A DNA stretch of 64,000 nucleotides from DATMER01 sp034667225 (GTDB taxonomy: Bacteria; Acidobacteriota; Thermoanaerobaculia; Multivoradales; UBA5704): positions 1 to 64,000 of the forward strand of contig JAXDKG010000040.1 in assembly GCA_034667225.1 (NCBI GenBank). Reading direction: 5' to 3'. The notes under the pieces were generated by a model. The model had not been told where the DNA came from. It did no database searches and saw nothing but the letters and a program-made list of their open reading frames with translations. Every line of letters starts with the position of its first letter. Within the stretch, counting starts at the first letter, position 1. Both the position numbers and the translations under genes were made by a program. This document shows positions 1 to 8,033 of this stretch, piece after piece.

Positions 1-503
1 GTTCCGGTAAGCGCGCCTTACCCGAACCCCGCCCTGCGCGCCACTCCCCGCCTCCGGGCTGCGCCTTTACATAAGCGGGGCTTATGTCAAACCAGGCGCG
101 GGCACCTACCCGGGCCTCCCCCCGGACGCATCCCCTGAGTTCAGTGGAAGCACGCTACGGGGCCCTCCCCCCAAGCAGGGTGCGGCAGATTGGCTCCGCT
201 GCGCTGCGCCAAACTGCCGAGTTGATCTCCATCCCGCCCACCCACCCCCACCACCCGCCCCCGGACCCACCCGCCCCACGGCGCCGCGTCTTGGCGCGCT
301 GCGCGCGAGCCGCCTGACGGCGTCTCGTGCTCGTCCGCGCCAGCCGCGGCGCCTCTGAACCGGGAGAGGGCGGCGTCGAGCAGCTTGGCTTGGCCGGCGT
401 GAAAAGGCTGACATTACTTTGAGCATGGACTTGTCCCATTCAGGCGATGTGTTGCGCTAATACTTCAAACTAGGCTATGCTTACATTCTCTTAAGGAGGC
501 ACG
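1..503. other. non-coding left edge with two hairpins and one structured repeat
   Basis: I see no convincing gene here. Two perfect palindromes are visible: GGTAAG/CTTACC with a 5-base loop at 6-22, and ACATAAGC/GCTTATGT with a 3-base loop at 69-87. Neither has a T-run, so they are not ordinary terminators. A structured repeat copy lies at 273-355. The stretch just before the peptide gene at 504 is AT-richer and has a possible weak promoter (TTGCGC at 452-457, 18-base spacer, TATGCT at 476-481), followed by a strong ribosome binding site AAGGAGG. Confidence 0.5.
273..355 (+). repeat. structured interspersed repeat, copy 1 (83 bp)
   Basis: This 83-base unit recurs at 861-943 with a few differences, all near its centre. 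Its ends are inverted: GGCGCCGCG at 280-288 pairs with CGCGGCGCC at 345-353. The core CGCC-TGAC-GGCG can fold as an inner hairpin. In this copy the middle arm reads GCGCGCGAG and pairs imperfectly with CTCGTGCTC, whereas copy 2 pairs perfectly. The layout resembles REP/REPIN-type elements; family assignment would need a genome-wide search. Confidence 0.75.
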
Positions 504-785
504 ATGCACCGCACTCGACGCTTACTGTTCCTGTTCGCTGTCGTCACTCTGTTCCTGTACCCGGCCGTCGGCATTGCAACGGATACCGCTCCACCTCAAT
601 CGAATGATCAGATCGCTCAGTGGATGCTTGGTACCGACCCCTCACAGTCACAAGCCTGTGGTTACGATGTAATTCCGATTGACGGTGGGCTCTGCGTTAG
701 TTCATGGTGCGGAGGTGGCTGTGCCGCCCTGGACTGTGTTTGGAACGGAGGCGAGTTCCACTGGATCGACGGATGTGGAACTTAA
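504..785 (+). CDS. small secreted Cys-rich protein
   Basis: This encodes 93 residues that match no family I recognise. Residues 1 to about 26 form a clear signal peptide: a basic start (MHRTRR), a hydrophobic core (LLFLFAVVTLFLYPAVG) and an AxA-like end near IATD. The mature part of about 67 residues is rich in Cys (CGY, LCVSSWC, GCAALDC, DGCG) and Gly, which suggests disulphides outside the cytoplasm. The start is supported by a strong ribosome binding site, AAGGAGG, ending about five bases before the ATG. The gene sits between two copies of a structured repeat, and a second Cys-rich secreted peptide gene follows at 1330. Its role is unknown; a bacteriocin-like or envelope peptide is possible but only a guess. 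Confidence 0.7.
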   Translation: MHRTRRLLFLFAVVTLFLYPAVGIATDTAPPQSNDQIAQWMLGTDPSQSQACGYDVIPIDGGLCVSSWCGGGCAALDCVWNGGEFHWIDGCGT

Positions 786-860
786 GAGGCTGATCTCCAT
801 AGCCGGCGAGCGCCGTTGCTGGGTGAAGTGAACAGAGGGATGAGTGTCCTATGGGGACCC

Positions 861-943
861 GCCCCACGGCGCCGCGTCTTGTCGCTCTGAGCACGAGCCG
901 CCTGACGGCGTCTCGTGCTCGTCCGCGCCAGCCGCGGCGCCTC
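861..943 (+). repeat. structured interspersed repeat, copy 2 (83 bp)
   Basis: This is a direct repeat of 273-355, the same length and with differences only near the centre. Here all nested stems pair: outer GGCGCCGCG/CGCGGCGCC, middle GAGCACGAG (889-897)/CTCGTGCTC (912-920), inner CGCC/GGCG around TGAC. The long cruciform potential suggests a REP-like or small non-autonomous mobile element. Confidence 0.75.
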
Positions 944-1038
944 CACCCACCCGCCCCCGTCCAAACCCCCTTCCCGTGACTGCTTTTCGACGCAGGTTTA
1001 AACCAGGAAACGCGCCCGGCCGACATCGAGCAAAGGCA

Positions 1039-1055
1039 AGCCCGGCGGGCTTTTT
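1039..1055 (+). terminator. possible rho-independent terminator
   Basis: AGCCC-GGC-GGGCT is followed directly by a run of T. The stem is short and the nearest upstream gene ends 250 bases earlier, so this could be a terminator for the peptide gene at 504 or a chance hairpin. Confidence 0.45.
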
Positions 1056-1280
1056 CTCGCCTCAAAAAACGGAACTGGTTTCGTTTTCGCTATGTGAACC
1101 GCCCGCGAGGGGGAGGCCGCGACGGATCAGCGCGGCTAAACCACGACCGGCCAAGCCTTTGCGGGAAGCGGCTCAGCCGGAAAGAGCAGTAATCAGAACA
1201 ACGCTTTTGGTTACTCGGGCCAGCGGCGAACGATCTGTTCGGGCCAGCCTATCTTTAACCAGTCCAACTTGAGAATAAGC

Positions 1281-1286
1281 TATAAT
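1281..1286 (+). promoter_or_regulatory. putative -10 box
   Basis: A perfect TATAAT lies 43 bases before the start at 1330. I see no good -35 at 16-18 bases upstream, so support is partial. Confidence 0.4.
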
Positions 1287-1329
1287 GACGGAACCGAGGA
1301 TGGTCCTCGGGTGCTACTTGGAGGACATC

Positions 1330-1548
1330 ATGAAGAAAACGCTTCGCTTGGCTGCTCTCGCCGGAGTCTTATGTCTGATTTCAGGGCTGTCTGCGAGCGA
1401 CTTTGCCAGCGCGGCCTATCCGGCTTGCCGCACTTTTCAAGGCAAAGCCTGCTCTGGAACCGGGTACATTTACTGTGACGAAGACCCACCGAATCAGTCA
1501 CTTGCAGCCTGCGTCTGCCAGGGGGGCCATTGGGACTGCGGATTGTGA
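1330..1548 (+). CDS. small secreted Cys-rich protein
   Basis: This encodes 72 residues starting MKKTLRLAALAG. The first 28 or so residues are a textbook signal peptide (KK, then a Leu/Ala core, then SASDFASAA with likely cleavage after Ala-Ala). The mature peptide has six Cys (ACR, KACSG, YCDED, ACVCQ, WDCG). I prefer this ATG over an in-frame ATG at 1285 because GGAGGAC lies just upstream and the signal peptide then begins at residue 1. It shares architecture and a Gly-Gly...Trp...Cys-Gly C-terminus with the product at 504-785, so the two may be distant paralogues. No family recognised; likely an exported disulphide-bonded peptide. Confidence 0.7.
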   Translation: MKKTLRLAALAGVLCLISGLSASDFASAAYPACRTFQGKACSGTGYIYCDEDPPNQSLAACVCQGGHWDCGL

Positions 1549-1598
1549 GAATACGCCCGAGCCGCCCAGGGAGACTCTGGGCGCCCAGATCCCTTGGG

Positions 1599-2666
1599 TC
1601 ACTCGGGTCGGACTAGCCCCTGAAGCTCGCCCAAGAGCTGCGCCATGGCCGGGCGGAGGGGGCTGGCCTTCCTGCGCCGGCGCTCGAGCGGACTGCTCCG
1701 GACCAGCACCGCCCCCAGGCGGTCAACGTCCGTATGGAGATACCCCTCGGTCGTGGCAATCGACCTGTGCCGAAGGAGAAGCTGAACCTTGCGGATGTCC
1801 ACCCCCTTCTGGAGCAGATGCGTGGCGAGACTGTGGCGAAGGATGTGCGGCGACAACCTCCTCCCGGCAGCGTCAATCCCTTCCTCCGCGCACCGCCGGT
1901 GCAAGATCTTTCGCACCGCTCCGCGAGTCAGTGGCCGCCCCCACAAGAACCGCCCACCCGCCCCCCGCGCCGTCAGCCAGGCGCCAAGCATCCGCGACAC
2001 TGGCCGATCCAGCGGCAACCGCACATCCCCGCCCGCCCCCTTCCCGTGCCGCACCAGAATGCTGAACGTCTGGGTCGCCTCCTGCCACGCCACCCCCTCC
2101 GCTTCCAGCGGACCGATCTCTGACGCCCGCAGCCCCGCCACATAGGCAACACCCAGCAGCACCCGGTCCCGCATCTCCACGGGAACGCGAGGAAGCGCCC
2201 CCGGCTTGTCTCCCCACAGCAGCCGGGACACTTCGGCGACCGAAAGCACCTTGATCTCCCGCCGGTAAGGCCGCGGTCCCGACAGCGATGCGCCGGGGTT
2301 CACCTCGACGATCCCGTGTGCCAGGCACCACTCCCCGAGCGACCGCACCGCCACCACGACGCCCTGCCGGACGGACTCCCCACGGCCGGCGACGTGCAGC
2401 CGCCGAAGATGCCTCTCCACGTCATCCCGGCCGAGCTGCTCGATTGACTTCCCAACGTCAGCGAGCAGCCGCTCGACGAGCCGGCGGTACCTCCGTGCCG
2501 TCGCTTCCGACCGCCCACGCACGCTCACCAGAAAAGACGTCCATCCGTCGAGAAAAGCTAATTTTTTTAGCTCATTTTCTCCGTTGACGCCAACCTCCAA
2601 CTCCTCTGAATTCTTGAGTTTACCCCCTGCTACGAGGGTGCCTTCGATTTGGTGTCTTGCGCTCAT
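1599..2666 (-). CDS. tyrosine recombinase, XerC/D-like
   Basis: This is a site-specific recombinase of about 355 residues, close to the size of XerC-like phage and integron-type integrases. The N-terminal SAM-like core-binding domain covers about residues 40-140 (GWTSFLVSVRGRSEATARRY). The catalytic domain follows with the first Arg in AGLRASE, HILRHSLATH as HxxR, LLRHRS as the second His, and the nucleophile Tyr in EGYLHTD. All catalytic residues are present, so it is probably active. I use the ATG at 2666, 37 bases from the divergent phage gene at 2704; an in-frame start at 2702 would nearly abut it. Mu-like phages normally use a DDE transposase, so this recombinase next to a Mu-like head module is a chimeric arrangement. 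Confidence 0.85.
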   Translation of the reverse strand: MSARHQIEGTLVAGGKLKNSEELEVGVNGENELKKLAFLDGWTSFLVSVRGRSEATARRYRRLVERLLADVGKSIEQLGRDDVERHLRRLHVAGRGESVRQGVVVAVRSLGEWCLAHGIVEVNPGASLSGPRPYRREIKVLSVAEVSRLLWGDKPGALPRVPVEMRDRVLLGVAYVAGLRASEIGPLEAEGVAWQEATQTFSILVRHGKGAGGDVRLPLDRPVSRMLGAWLTARGAGGRFLWGRPLTRGAVRKILHRRCAEEGIDAAGRRLSPHILRHSLATHLLQKGVDIRKVQLLLRHRSIATTEGYLHTDVDRLGAVLVRSSPLERRRRKASPLRPAMAQLLGELQGLVRPE

Positions 2667-2703
2667 GGATTCAACCTGCTCGCAGATAAAGGGCGAAGTC
2701 AAG

Positions 2704-3372
2704 ATGCCGAAACGAATCGATCAAGAGCAGAAGAAAAAGGGCGGACGGCCCAAGGGCAAACCCTTGTCCGCGAAGGAGCGTGCCCAGCGCCGCGCCGCCG
2801 CGGTCAAAACCGGCGAGCACGCCACCACCGCGCTCGGTCAGGCCCTGCCACCCTGCAAGCCCGCCGTCTGTCCCAACGACGGCACCGGGACCTGCGAGGT
2901 CAAGCGCGCCGTGGAATCCCGCGGCGCCGGCCTTTCTGCCTGTCTCGTCTCCCTCGGTCACCAGGACACGATGGAGAAGTACCTCGCGGCCATCGAGCGC
3001 GGCGACCTCGCCGGCTTGGCTGAGCTCGCCGCCACCTCCATGGCCGGCCAGCTCGCTCTGGCACACGGCGAGCTCTCCCACCTGATGCACGAGGGCCTCG
3101 TCGTCCAGGTGCCCATCGTCGGCCGCAACGCGGACGGCGACCTCGAAGTCGTAGCTGAGCGGCCGGTCGAGAACCCGCGAGCCGCAAACACCTTCCAGCT
3201 CCTTCGCCAGCTCGGCCACACCGCCGCCGACCAGACCATCACGCCCCGCTCGAGCGGCGAGCGCGAAAGGGATCAAGGCCTCGGTCTGGCGGGGAGGGCC
3301 GCCTGGGTGAGCCAGATGCGGAAAGGATTGGCGGGGGAGGGGGCTGATGATGAGGGCAACTCGGATGCATAG
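2704..3372 (+). CDS. putative phage terminase small subunit
   Basis: This encodes 222 residues. The N-terminus is very basic (MPKRIDQEQKKKGGRPKGK), as in many DNA-binding small terminase subunits. A Cys-containing stretch (CKPAVCPNDGTGTCE) follows, and the middle is helical (TMEKYLAAIERGDLAGLAELAA). I assign the role mainly from position, immediately before and overlapping the large terminase, and from similarity in layout to Mu-like phages. The ATG at 2704 was chosen because the basic tail follows it directly and upstream sequence belongs to the divergent recombinase. Function would be recognition of packaging sites and loading of the large subunit. Family identity is not proven. Confidence 0.5.
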   Translation: MPKRIDQEQKKKGGRPKGKPLSAKERAQRRAAAVKTGEHATTALGQALPPCKPAVCPNDGTGTCEVKRAVESRGAGLSACLVSLGHQDTMEKYLAAIERGDLAGLAELAATSMAGQLALAHGELSHLMHEGLVVQVPIVGRNADGDLEVVAERPVENPRAANTFQLLRQLGHTAADQTITPRSSGERERDQGLGLAGRAAWVSQMRKGLAGEGADDEGNSDA

Positions 3373-5364
3373 CGTCGAGCTGCTGCATCCCGCGCTCCCC
3401 GAGCTGATCGACGCGCTACTGCGCCGCAACCGCTGGTCTTGGCAAGCCCTGGAACGCGGCGATCTCAAGCTCGGCGACGAGGTCCTCAACGTAGATCGCC
3501 TCCAGTGGTGGCTTCTCAACGCCGACCCCGTCCTCTGGGTCGAAACCAACCTCGTCAACAAGCCGGAGGATGGGGGAGGTCTTTGGCAGCTCTTCCCCTA
3601 CCAGCGGCCCTCGCTTCGCTTCCGCGGCCACGTCGTCCACCAGGACGGCGCCGAGGTCGGCAAGAGCCGGGAAATCGTCGGCCTGCTCCTGTGGGGCTGC
3701 CTCGCAGCCGAGCGGGGGAGTGTGCTGGTCGGATCTGCCCTCGACGGCGACCTTGACGAGATCTGGGAAGAGGTCGAATGGCAGCTCAGCGCCAACCCCT
3801 TCCTCGCAGACTCGCTGCGCACCCGCACCACCAAGCCCTACCGGCGGCTGACCTGGCGCAACGGCCTGCGCGTCCTCTTCCGCCCAGCCGGTCACGACGG
3901 CCGCGCATATCGAGGTATCCACGTGCGTGGCTGGTTGCTCCACGACGAAGCGGCCAAGGTCGTCAATCCGAGAAGCTGGAGCGAGTTCTGGCGTGCCGCC
4001 AAGCCGGGATGCGAGATCCGGATCTACTCGGTGCCCACCGGCGACCGCCAGTGCACCTTCCAGCGGATCGCCGACAATGCCGTCCCAGCAGATTCGATCG
4101 TCCCCGCCGACACGCCCCCGCTTGTCGTCGAGCAGCTCCTGCGGCCGGGCGCCGCGGCTACCCCTGAGAGCGTCCGTACGCTGGGGCGCGACTTTGGAAA
4201 CCGGATCTGGGTCCGCTTCCACTGGCCCAAGACGATCATGCCGCACCCCTTCTGGTGCGAGGAGCGCCGGAGTTCGTCGGCTTCTATGGCGGTCCCGACG
4301 AGCCGGGCTACGTGCACAACGTCCTCGGGCTGCCCGGCGATCCGGAGTACTCGCTTTTCCCAGAGCGCCTTCTCAAGCCAGCTCTGACCTGGATCCCGGA
4401 CTACCTGTCCGTGTCGTTCCGATGGGATAGCCGCGCCGGTCAGTTGGACGGCCTCTCCCGCCGCCTGAACCCCTCCTACCCCTGGGGAGACGAGGGACCG
4501 GCAGAGAAGTTTTCTTCCTCCCCTCTCCCGGGGGATGGGAGTGCGATGGGAGAGGGGCCGGGGGTGAGGGGCTCTTTCGACGACCCGGAGGAAGCTGAAG
4601 GCGCCGACGTCCTGCAGCCCTTCCTCACCGTGCTCCAGGACGGTCTCGACGTCTCAGGCTGGGATCGATGGGACGCCGAGCGCCGCCGGCAAGCCATCAC
4701 CGACCTGGCCCGCTTTTTCGTCCGCCCGATTCCCGGCGACCTCACAGCCGGTGTTGACGTGGGCTCCGCCACCGTCACGGAAATTCTCTTCGAGCGGCGA
4801 AACGGTCTAACGGACACCCTCGTCCTCCGTATCCATCTGACCGGCTGGAACTGGTACGCGCAGCGCGATTTCATCCTCGCGCTCGACGCCATCCTGAAGC
4901 CCGCCGGCGGATGGGGCTTCGACGCTACCGGCGTCGGCCGCGTCCTGGTGGATCTCCTGGCGCCAGGACTTGGAGAACGCCTGAGCGGCTACGTCTTCAA
5001 CCGCTCGACGCCGGCCATCGACCCCACCACCGGCGAAGCCCAACTCGATCCGGCCTCGAGCAGGGAAGTGCTCATCTCCTACAAGGAGCTCGGCACCCAA
5101 CTGATCGAACGCCGCCTCCACGGTCGTGGCCTTGAGCTGCCCTTCGACCCCGAAGTCCGGCACCTCCTCGCCAATCACACCTACTCGCAGTCCGGCGACA
5201 CCCGCCGCTTCTCCAAGCTCAACGATCACCTCGTCGATGCCCTGCGGGTTGCCGAGCTGCGCAAGCTCACTGCCGACTGGGCAGCCGTCTCCACTCCGCC
5301 CCTGCGGCACGCAGCCCCCGCCGGTAGCGCCATCGCTTCCCTGGACATCCTGAGAAACCTATGA
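3350..5364 (+). pseudogene. phage terminase large subunit (TerL), single-base frameshift
   Basis: TerL is the ATP-driven DNA-packaging motor and nuclease. The N-terminal part reads from about 3350 to 4260 and has a P-loop-like GAEVGKS at 3647-3667 and a Walker B-like LLHDEA near 3940. The frame then slips and the C-terminal part continues from about 4262 to 5364 with the RNase H-like nuclease residues in AGVDVGS (near 4747), GFDATG and LNDHLVDAL. One missing base within TGCGAGGAGCGCC explains the break, because adding one G restores PFWCEEAPEFVGFY. No slippery heptamer or hairpin suggests programmed frameshifting. A foreign palindromic repeat lies in frame at 4498-4575. The gene overlaps the small subunit at its start and the portal gene at its end (ATGA at 5361). 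It is either decaying or carries an assembly error. Confidence 0.75.
4498..4575. repeat. dispersed palindromic repeat inserted within TerL
   Basis: CCCCTCTCCC at 4520-4529 and GGGAGAGGGG at 4548-4557 form a perfect 10-base inverted repeat, followed by GCCGGGGGTGAGGGG. Read on the minus strand it encodes the familiar PLTPGPSP...PSPGRGE peptide, which is typical of a dispersed intergenic repeat seen in many bacterial genomes. Here it adds about 25 residues in frame between the ATPase and nuclease halves of TerL. Confidence 0.7.
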
Positions 5365-7039
5365 GCACCGCCCGCATCGCTGATAGGTCCCTCTCCGAGC
5401 AGCTCTTCGCCGAGCTGGTGCTCACCGCCCTGTCGGCTGAGCGCCGTCTCCGCCCCTACGTGGGCGAGCTCGGGTCCGATCCCATGCTCTTCCGTGGGTT
5501 CGGCACGTTCGGAAGGTGGCAAGAGGTTCCCCATCCCTCCCGCTTCGTCCGCGAACGATCCGAGGACGGCGACCGCGTCGGAGAGCTGTACACCCGGATG
5601 ATCGAAACCGACACGAACATGGCGGCTCTCTGGGAAAAGCGAGTCAAAGCGGTGCTCGCCCTGCCGCGCTACATCCGCGCCGCCGACTCGACACCCCTTG
5701 CCGAGGAGATCGCCCGCTTCGTTCAGACAGCGCTCTCCCTCATTCCGGTCCGCATCGTCCCCGTCTCCAACATCCTTGAAGCTGTCATCAAGGGCGTTGC
5801 CATCAACGAGATCATCTGGGAGCAGGCGACCCGCGGCCCCCTGGCCGGAGCGTGGCTGCCGGTCGATCTCATCGACCGCCCCATGTGGCGGTTTGGCTGG
5901 TCGGCGGTTGATCGATCCCTGCATGTCGTCGCGCACCCCGGCCGCATCGCTCCGATCCCCGCCCCGCCGATGAAGTTCCAGGTGCTCTCCTACGGCACCA
6001 AGGACAACCGTGGGGCCGGGCGCTGCTCGATCGGCTGTACTGGGTCTGGTTCCTAAAGCGGCACGCCTCGAAATACTGGGCCATCTTCGTCGAGCGCTTC
6101 GCCCAGCCCCTCACGAAAGGGACCTATCCCTACAAGGCGGATCAGGACCTCCTCAACAAGCAGAACGAGGACCGCATGCTCGCGATCCTCAACTCCATCC
6201 GGACGGGATCGTCCATCGCGCTGCCCGAAGGCCTCGACATCTCCTTTCTCGAAGCTTCCCGGGGTGGTGACGCGAGCTATTCCTCCTTCGTCGCATGGCT
6301 CGAACACGCGGAAGCCCTGCTGATGCTCGGCGAGGTCGACACCAGCGGCCTCGCCAAAGGTGCCGGCTCCTTCGCCAAGGCGATGATCTCGAACGAGGTC
6401 CGCCTGGAGACCGTCCAGCACGACGCCCACTTGCTGGGCTCTTTCGAGTCCGACAGCCTGATCCGCTGGCTGGTCCTGCTGAACTTCGGACCCGACGCAC
6501 CCATCCCGAAATCCGTCTACGACGCCACCGACGCCGCCGATCGCGGCCAGCGCATGAAGGGCATTGAAAACGCCCTCAAGGACGGAGTAGCCGTCCCCCT
6601 GGCCTACTACCGGATGACCATGAGGGTTCCCGCGCCCCTCGACAACGAGCCCGTGGTTGAGAGGCAGCCCGCAGTGCAGGCCGCCCCGTCCCTTTCGTCC
6701 TTGCCGTCCTTGCGGTCCTTGCCGTCCCGCGCCGCCCTCGAAGCCGACAACCAGACCCGCTATCTCATCTGGTGGACCGTCGGAGACGACCACGTCCGCC
6801 AACGCCCCCTCCACAACCACGCCGTCATGCACGGCAAGGTCTTCGCCATCGATCACCCCATCTGGAACACCTGGTGGCCCCCTGCCGGCCACAACTGCCG
6901 CTGCTTCATCGGCACCATCAGCGCCGCCGAGGCCCGAGAGCTCGGCTACACCGGCGACGAGCCCACCGGCGCCTGGCCCATCGCACCCGACACCGGCCTT
7001 CCCGCTCTCCCAGATCCCGGCTTTGGAGGTGGCAGATGA
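5361..7039 (+). pseudogene. DUF935 (Mu gp29-like) portal protein with gpF-like C-terminus, frameshifted
   Basis: The portal is the dodecameric ring at the capsid vertex through which DNA enters. Frame one (5361 to about 6008) gives the DUF935 N-terminus (LFRGFGTFGRW, YTRMIETDTNMAALWEKR). At AACCG (6006-6010) one C is missing: adding it restores DNPWGRALLDRLYWVWFLKR, which then runs on to 7039. The last 110 or so residues (HNHAVMHGKVFAIDHP, NTWWPPAGHNCRCF) are a Mu gpF-type head morphogenesis signature, normally a separate gene. The junction is a low-complexity linker at 6688-6728. The start overlaps the TerL stop as ATGA, and the end overlaps the next start as ATGA. Confidence 0.75.
6688..6728 (+). 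repeat. short tandem repeat in the portal-gpF linker
   Basis: Near-repeats of GTCCTTGCC/GTCCTTGCG occur about four times in 41 bases and encode SLSSLPSLRSLPS. The tract sits where the DUF935 part ends and the gpF-like part begins, so it may mark the fusion point. Confidence 0.6.
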
Positions 7040-8019
7040 AACCGCGCATCATCACCGGCTCGGTCCTCTGGACCCCCGGCGCCGATCACGTCCTCGAGCT
7101 CGCTGCCGGGGATTCCCTCGCGCTGGAGTTTCCCGCGCTGATCCCCGTCGATCTCACCGAGACCCACGGGATCAACATCACCCTGCAACGCCTCGAAGAG
7201 ATGGCGGGCGTCTACGACCCCGCCGTCGAGATGGCGAGCCTCAACCTCGATCACAACTGGGGCGGCCCGTCCCTCGGCTGGTGCGAGCGCGTCTGGCTCC
7301 AGGACGCCGCGCTCTGGGTCCGCTACATCGACCTCGATCCGGCCACCGTCGAGCTGATCCGCAGCAAGCGCTACACCCGCAGATCAGCCGAGATCGCGCT
7401 TAGCCATCCGGTCACCGGAGGCTGGTATCTCACCGGCTGTGCCCTCCTGGGCAACGCCCGCCCCGCAATCCCGGGCCTGCCGCCCGTCACCCTTTGCCGT
7501 CCGCAGTACGTCCTCACCGCCCGAAAGGAGACATCCATGCCCGAAGACGATCCCCCGGCACCCACGCCGCCGGACACCCCAGCCCCATCGGGAGAAGTCG
7601 AGCTGGCCGCTCTGCGCGCCCAGGTCACCGAAGGTGAGCAGGCCCTCTCGACGCTCCTCCGGCAACGCGCCGAGCTTGACGCAGACCGCCGCCTCGCCCA
7701 GCTCGGCGCCCGCGTCACACCCGCCATGGCGAAGCTCGCCCGGCCGCTCCTGGTCGAGCTGCTCGCCGACCGCACCCCCGCCACCGTCAAGCTGCAAGCC
7801 GATCCGGCGAAGCCGGCCGCCGAAGTCTCCATTGCGGACCAAGTTCTCCAGATCCTGGCCGCCGTTCCCGCCGTCGAAGCGCTGACCGCGGGCCGCATGG
7901 CCGATCCCTCCAATACCGACCCCGCCGCCCGCCAGCCAGGCGCTCTCGCCCCCGAGCGCGAAGCCGAGCTCGAGCAGAAATACCGCTTCAGCGCGAGCTG
8001 GGGCTTCCGGTCCAACTGA
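7036..8019 (+). CDS. Mu gpI-like prohead protease with C-terminal scaffold
   Basis: This encodes 327 residues. In Mu-like phages gpI is the prohead protease and its C-terminal part doubles as the scaffold. The first 165 or so residues carry the protease-like fold (ETHGINITLQRLEEMAGVYD, LNLDHNWGGPSLG, SAEIALSHPVTG). From residue 168 on the protein is Ala/Glu/Pro-rich and helical (EVELAALRAQVTEGEQALSTLL), as a scaffold should be. A good internal ribosome binding site precedes an in-frame ATG at 7537. The start overlaps the portal stop as ATGA, with GGAGGT at 7025-7030. It lies just before the decoration and major head proteins, the usual order. Confidence 0.75.
   Translation: MKPRIITGSVLWTPGADHVLELAAGDSLALEFPALIPVDLTETHGINITLQRLEEMAGVYDPAVEMASLNLDHNWGGPSLGWCERVWLQDAALWVRYIDLDPATVELIRSKRYTRRSAEIALSHPVTGGWYLTGCALLGNARPAIPGLPPVTLCRPQYVLTARKETSMPEDDPPAPTPPDTPAPSGEVELAALRAQVTEGEQALSTLLRQRAELDADRRLAQLGARVTPAMAKLARPLLVELLADRTPATVKLQADPAKPAAEVSIADQVLQILAAVPAVEALTAGRMADPSNTDPAARQPGALAPEREAELEQKYRFSASWGFRSN
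7525..7539 (+). promoter_or_regulatory. internal ribosome binding site and start for a separate scaffold protein
   Basis: AAGGAG at 7525-7530 lies six bases before ATG 7537, which is in frame with the protease gene. Initiation here would yield a scaffold protein of about 160 residues, as Mu does with its nested Z product. Confidence 0.55.
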
Positions 8020-8033
8020 AAGGAGGGAAGACC

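Larger units (their letters stand above)
786..1329. other. non-coding spacer with repeat copy 2, terminator-like hairpin and a -10 box
   Basis: No gene is supported. The spacer holds repeat copy 2 (861-943), a terminator-like hairpin (1039-1055) and a consensus TATAAT at 1281-1286 upstream of the peptide gene at 1330. Confidence 0.5.

Noticed and set aside
106..426. Minus-strand ORFs over the left-edge repeat
   Set aside because: Arg/Gly-rich shadow frames through a structured repeat, with no start signal.
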